Below, one piece after another: positions 13,362-15,934 of a stretch of 15,934 nt of DNA. How positions within the stretch are numbered: position 1 is the stretch's first letter; each line of letters opens with the position of its first letter. A program made the translations under genes and the position numbers. The notes beneath the pieces are model-generated. The model made no database searches and was not told where the DNA came from. It was given only the letters and a program-made list of their open reading frames with translations. The stretch comes from a bacterium (lineage in GTDB: Bacteria; BMS3Abin14): assembly GCA_029210545.1 (NCBI GenBank), contig JARGFV010000056.1, positions 1 through 15,934 on the forward strand, in the 5' to 3' direction.

Positions 13362-14512
13362 CGTTGCCCCTGTTCGAACCGGAGAGGTTTTCCCGGGACG
13401 CAGGAGGGCCTGACGTTGCGGTGAGGACCTTCGTCATCCCCACCATCAAGGGGAGCTTCACTCTGGCCTTGGAAAACGGCAGCGCCGCGGGCGACAGCCT
13501 CGCCTCGGCGGCTGTGGTGAAGGTGAACGGGTTTACGGTGATCAAGGTCTCGGACCTGAACCAACAGGTGACTTACCTTGAAAGAGACCTTGCTCCCTAT
13601 GTGAACAAGGGTGAGAACGTCCTGGAGGTGGAGGTCAGGAGCATCCCGTCATCGTATATCACCATTTCCATAAACGGGGTGTATTTGCTGGATGTCCAGG
13701 TGACGGAGCCTGCCGTGGGAAGCAGTCTGGACGCGAATAAGGCCACCGTCCAGGGGATGTGGGAGGCCTACACCGACGATGTGGGGATAGAGGTGGACGG
13801 CGTTCCTGCCGACCTGTCAGGACAATTCTTCGTAGCCTCAAACATTCCACTTGTAACGGGCACCAACACATTGACAGCGACTATTGCGACCTTCGAATAC
13901 ATTACAGTTACGGCAACGGTGGAAGTGACGACCACCGGAGAAAGCCCATCGGTTGAACTTTCCTCCAACATCAATTCCGGCGTACCTCCATTAACAGTTT
14001 CCTTCTCCCCCGATGTAAGGGGGATCGAGGCCGTAGAGTATCGCTACGACCTGGATGGTAACGGTACGGTTGATGAGACGCGGACGACAGATAGTTCCGT
14101 CCAATTCACCTACACCTATATGGGTGTTTTCACCGCAGAAGTTGTTGTGGTTGACGTCGGCGGGATCGAGCGCACCGGATTTACTACGGTGACCGTACAG
14201 GACCGGACAGTAGCCGACGCGCTGTTTACAGGAAGATGGAACGACTTCAGGGGCGAACTGTCGAACAGCGACATCGAAGGTGCAGTGGACAAGTTCTCCC
14301 CCTATTCGGCGGACAGATACCAGAAAATATTCACTACCATCCAGTCAGCTCTCCCTCAGATGGCCGCCGACATGGCGGATATTGAGATCATCTATGTCAA
14401 AGGGGATTCTGCCAAGTATCGGTTGCGGCGTGAGGAAAACGGTCAATTGGTCACTTACTACCTGTATTTCATGCGGGATCCTGACGGTATCTGGCGGATC
14501 CATAAATTCTAG
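13289..14512 (+). CDS. Secreted-type PKD-domain protein with C-terminal NTF2-like domain
   Basis: 407 residues from GTG 13289; first gene of a tight plus-strand operon. Residues about 20-130 begin VTLPLFEPERFSRDAG and include AAVVKVNG and ending-type EVEVRS, an N-terminal beta-sandwich seen before repeat regions in surface proteins. Residues 138-212 resemble a glucodextranase B-like domain (TEPAVGSSLDANKATVQG). Residues 219-304 are a PKD domain (GVPPLTVSFSP, then YRYDLDGNGTVDE, with a possible calcium site at 254-263). Residues 308-407 look like an NTF2-like domain ending DPDGIWRIHKF. As written it lacks a signal peptide, but a signal peptide lies just upstream in another frame. The next gene begins 8 bases after its stop. 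Function unknown; extracellular binding is likely. Confidence 0.75.
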   Translation: MGDRNGGLVYDPGRCTGAFASNTVTLPLFEPERFSRDAGGPDVAVRTFVIPTIKGSFTLALENGSAAGDSLASAAVVKVNGFTVIKVSDLNQQVTYLERDLAPYVNKGENVLEVEVRSIPSSYITISINGVYLLDVQVTEPAVGSSLDANKATVQGMWEAYTDDVGIEVDGVPADLSGQFFVASNIPLVTGTNTLTATIATFEYITVTATVEVTTTGESPSVELSSNINSGVPPLTVSFSPDVRGIEAVEYRYDLDGNGTVDETRTTDSSVQFTYTYMGVFTAEVVVVDVGGIERTGFTTVTVQDRTVADALFTGRWNDFRGELSNSDIEGAVDKFSPYSADRYQKIFTTIQSALPQMAADMADIEIIYVKGDSAKYRLRREENGQLVTYYLYFMRDPDGIWRIHKF

Positions 14513-14520
14513 GAGAGTCC

Positions 14521-15138
14521 ATGTCACGGACAACTGACAAGATGAACGTGCTCTGGAAAACGATCCGGAGGCACTGGATTGTGGCCTCTCTAATTGGTCT
14601 TTATCTCATTGCGAGTATCCTCACCGGCACAGTGGTTGGTCGAGTAACGGACGCCGATACAGGCGAGCCCCTTGATGGAGTCGTGATCATGGCCCACTGG
14701 AAGTGGGATTGGATTCCCCTACCGCTGCCACCCGAGGGCGGGACGATTCAAATGGACACTGTGACAGAGACGGTGTCGCGACGGGGCTGGTTTGTGGTGT
14801 TCCGGCCTACCATGCTTCTTTTTTCCTACCCTTCGGTGACGGTGTGGAATGAGGGTTACGTCGTATGGAACAGCAGATACAATTTCGACGGAAAGAGCCA
14901 ATGGGGAAGCGACAGGACGATCCATCCTACCCGTTACGGGATGAGGGTGCCTCTTCAGCCCTGGGAAGAGAGAATGGGACACTGTGCACAGGAATTTTTC
15001 ATAAGACGCCGCTTCTCGGATGTCAGTGATTATAACCGAGGGGATATTAAGACCCCTTTGATGAGGGAGGCGAAAGCCAGCGAAGGAGACCTGTGCCGTG
15101 CGGCAGGAGGACCATACGAAGAAAGGAAAAAACAATGA
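14521..15138 (+). CDS. Membrane-anchored transthyretin-like protein
   Basis: 205 residues. One membrane helix at about 18-38 (IVASLIGLYLIASILTGTVV) after a positively charged N-terminus, so the rest is outside the cytoplasm. Residues 39-115 form a carboxypeptidase-regulatory-like (transthyretin-type) beta-sandwich: GRVTDADTGEPLDGVVIMA, then RRGWFVV and VTVWNEGYVVW. The C-terminal third, with HCAQEFF and several basic residues, is unassigned. GGAGAG lies 4 bases upstream of the ATG, inside the 8-base gap after the PKD gene. The last codons overlap the next gene by 4 bases (ATGA). It is a diverged paralog of the lipoprotein at 15361-15930. Such domains usually bind or present other proteins or sugars. 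Confidence 0.7.
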   Translation: MSRTTDKMNVLWKTIRRHWIVASLIGLYLIASILTGTVVGRVTDADTGEPLDGVVIMAHWKWDWIPLPLPPEGGTIQMDTVTETVSRRGWFVVFRPTMLLFSYPSVTVWNEGYVVWNSRYNFDGKSQWGSDRTIHPTRYGMRVPLQPWEERMGHCAQEFFIRRRFSDVSDYNRGDIKTPLMREAKASEGDLCRAAGGPYEERKKQ

Positions 15139-15353
15139 AAAAGATATTCATTCCTCTTGGAATAATGATGGTTTCAGTAGTATGTATTGTGGCGAATGGC
15201 TACGGTTTCTCCAAATCAACACATGAAGAGATAGTCGGAAAAAGCCTCACTCATGACGCCTATCTGAATACGTATCTGAAGAGTACTCTCGGGTTCACCA
15301 ACGGCATCAATACCATAATCGATTCCCATGATCCACTCCTTAACGAACTTTGA
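15135..15353 (+). CDS. Truncated secreted protein, 72 codons
   Basis: Starts at ATG 15135, overlapping the previous stop by 4 bases (ATGA), with AAAGGA upstream. A signal peptide covers residues 1-24 (KK, then a hydrophobic run and ANGYGFS). After it, FSKSTHEEIVGKS and YLKSTLGFTNGINT resemble the N-terminus of a secreted helical family related to zinc-dependent phospholipase C/P1 nuclease, in which a Trp or Phe followed by 'THxxI' starts the mature chain. The protein ends at DPLLNEL after only 48 mature residues; the family is much longer. It therefore looks like a 3'-truncated gene, with less GC than its neighbours. The next gene starts 7 bases after its stop and uses TTGAGG within this gene's end as its ribosome-binding site. 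Resemblance from memory, moderate certainty. Confidence 0.55.
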   Translation: MKKIFIPLGIMMVSVVCIVANGYGFSKSTHEEIVGKSLTHDAYLNTYLKSTLGFTNGINTIIDSHDPLLNEL

Positions 15354-15360
15354 GGTTCCC

Positions 15361-15930
15361 ATGAAGCGGCTTAAGATACTGCTCGTCGTCATCGCGGCCA
15401 TCCAGGTGATCTCCGGCTGCGCCCCGGCCCATCTCTATCCGTCGTACCTGGGCCGGGTGCTGGAGAAGGGGACGGACAAGCCCATCGAGGGGGCCGGTGT
15501 CGTGGCCGTGTATTGGAAACAGAACTGGGTCGGCATCGCGGAGGGCGGCAGTACCGATTACCGCGGCTTCCAGGCGGCCCTGACGGACGAAGAGGGGCGT
15601 TTTAAGATCCCCGCCAAGCTTTACCTGAATTTCTGGCCGCTCAGCGGGTTCAAACCTTATCCGCTCATCTCCATTTACAAGGAAGGGTACGGGAACTTTG
15701 GGGGAGGTTTCAGTTACTACGGAGGAAAAACTGGAATCAGCAATCCGAAAATACCGAGAACCGGAGAACTTCCCCCCAACACCGAGGTCATCTTCTGGCT
15801 GCCGAAGCTGGAGACGAGGGAGGAGTTAGGGCGGCATAAACGGGCTGCGTCCAGGTGGCTTGACACAACGAAGGATTATAACACCAAGTTCCCACCACCG
15901 GGCACAACCAAGGAACAGTTTGGATATTGA
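15361..15930 (+). CDS. Transthyretin-like lipoprotein
   Basis: 189 residues with a lipoprotein signal peptide: KRLK n-region, hydrophobic core, lipobox ISGC and Cys20; Ala at +2 favours the outer membrane. The mature part is a carboxypeptidase-regulatory-like beta-sandwich: GRVLEKGTDKPIEGAGVVA, then TDEEGRFKIPAK and ISIYKEGYGNFGGG. It aligns by pattern with residues 39-115 of the protein at 14521-15138 ('GRV...T..P..G..V.A.WK..W' and '..EGY'), so the two are paralogs that differ in membrane anchor. The start at 15361 is used because GAGG lies 5 bases upstream; the frame is open upstream to 15328. The stop TGA overlaps an ATG at 15930-15932, the likely start of another coupled gene that leaves the window. 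Confidence 0.75.
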   Translation: MKRLKILLVVIAAIQVISGCAPAHLYPSYLGRVLEKGTDKPIEGAGVVAVYWKQNWVGIAEGGSTDYRGFQAALTDEEGRFKIPAKLYLNFWPLSGFKPYPLISIYKEGYGNFGGGFSYYGGKTGISNPKIPRTGELPPNTEVIFWLPKLETREELGRHKRAASRWLDTTKDYNTKFPPPGTTKEQFGY

Positions 15931-15934
15931 TGAA

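Overview
The window is GC-rich, densely coding DNA from a Gram-negative bacterium. The evidence is an outer-membrane-type barrel end, two predicted lipoproteins with lipoboxes, a periplasmic zinc-binding protein and secreted PKD and beta-helix proteins. Gene content and intergenic repeats suggest a deltaproteobacterium (Desulfobacterota-like) or a neighbouring lineage; this is inference, as there is no rRNA or other marker here. I see no tRNA, rRNA, CRISPR array or intact insertion sequence.

Layout. 1-252 is the 3' end of a TraF_2-like outer-membrane protein, closed by a good terminator. 416-1126 (-) is an FAD/NAD(P) oxidoreductase. 1338-3920 (-) is a znuA-znuC-znuB-type zinc ABC importer read in the order substrate-binding protein, ATPase, permease. 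4102-5097 (-) is a TGS-domain GTPase. 5185-5576 (-) holds gene debris: a 66-codon gene overlapping the truncated start of its probable nucleotidyltransferase partner, plus a 35-codon fragment. 5668-7389 (+) is polX and 7760-8404 (+) is nth, two DNA-repair genes separated by dispersed repeats. 8471-10948 (-) is a large parallel beta-helix lipoprotein, followed by a PF03773-type permease (11086-12057, -) and a TauE/SafE permease (12254-13012, -). 13289-15930 (+) is a tight operon of envelope proteins: a PKD protein whose signal peptide lies in another frame, a membrane-anchored transthyretin-like protein, a truncated secreted protein, and a lipoprotein paralogous to the membrane-anchored one. 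A further gene probably starts at 15930.

The most unusual signal is in the spacers. Almost every spacer from 282 to 13062 carries a short degenerate array with a 7-base period, and each spacer uses a different 7-base word. At several gene edges a perfect or near-perfect inverted copy of the gene's own end (14 to 25 bp) sits between the gene and the array. The best case is the znuA/GTPase spacer (3826-4141), where both flanking genes have such a copy. The arrays are missing from the debris and repair-gene spacers and from the right-hand operon.
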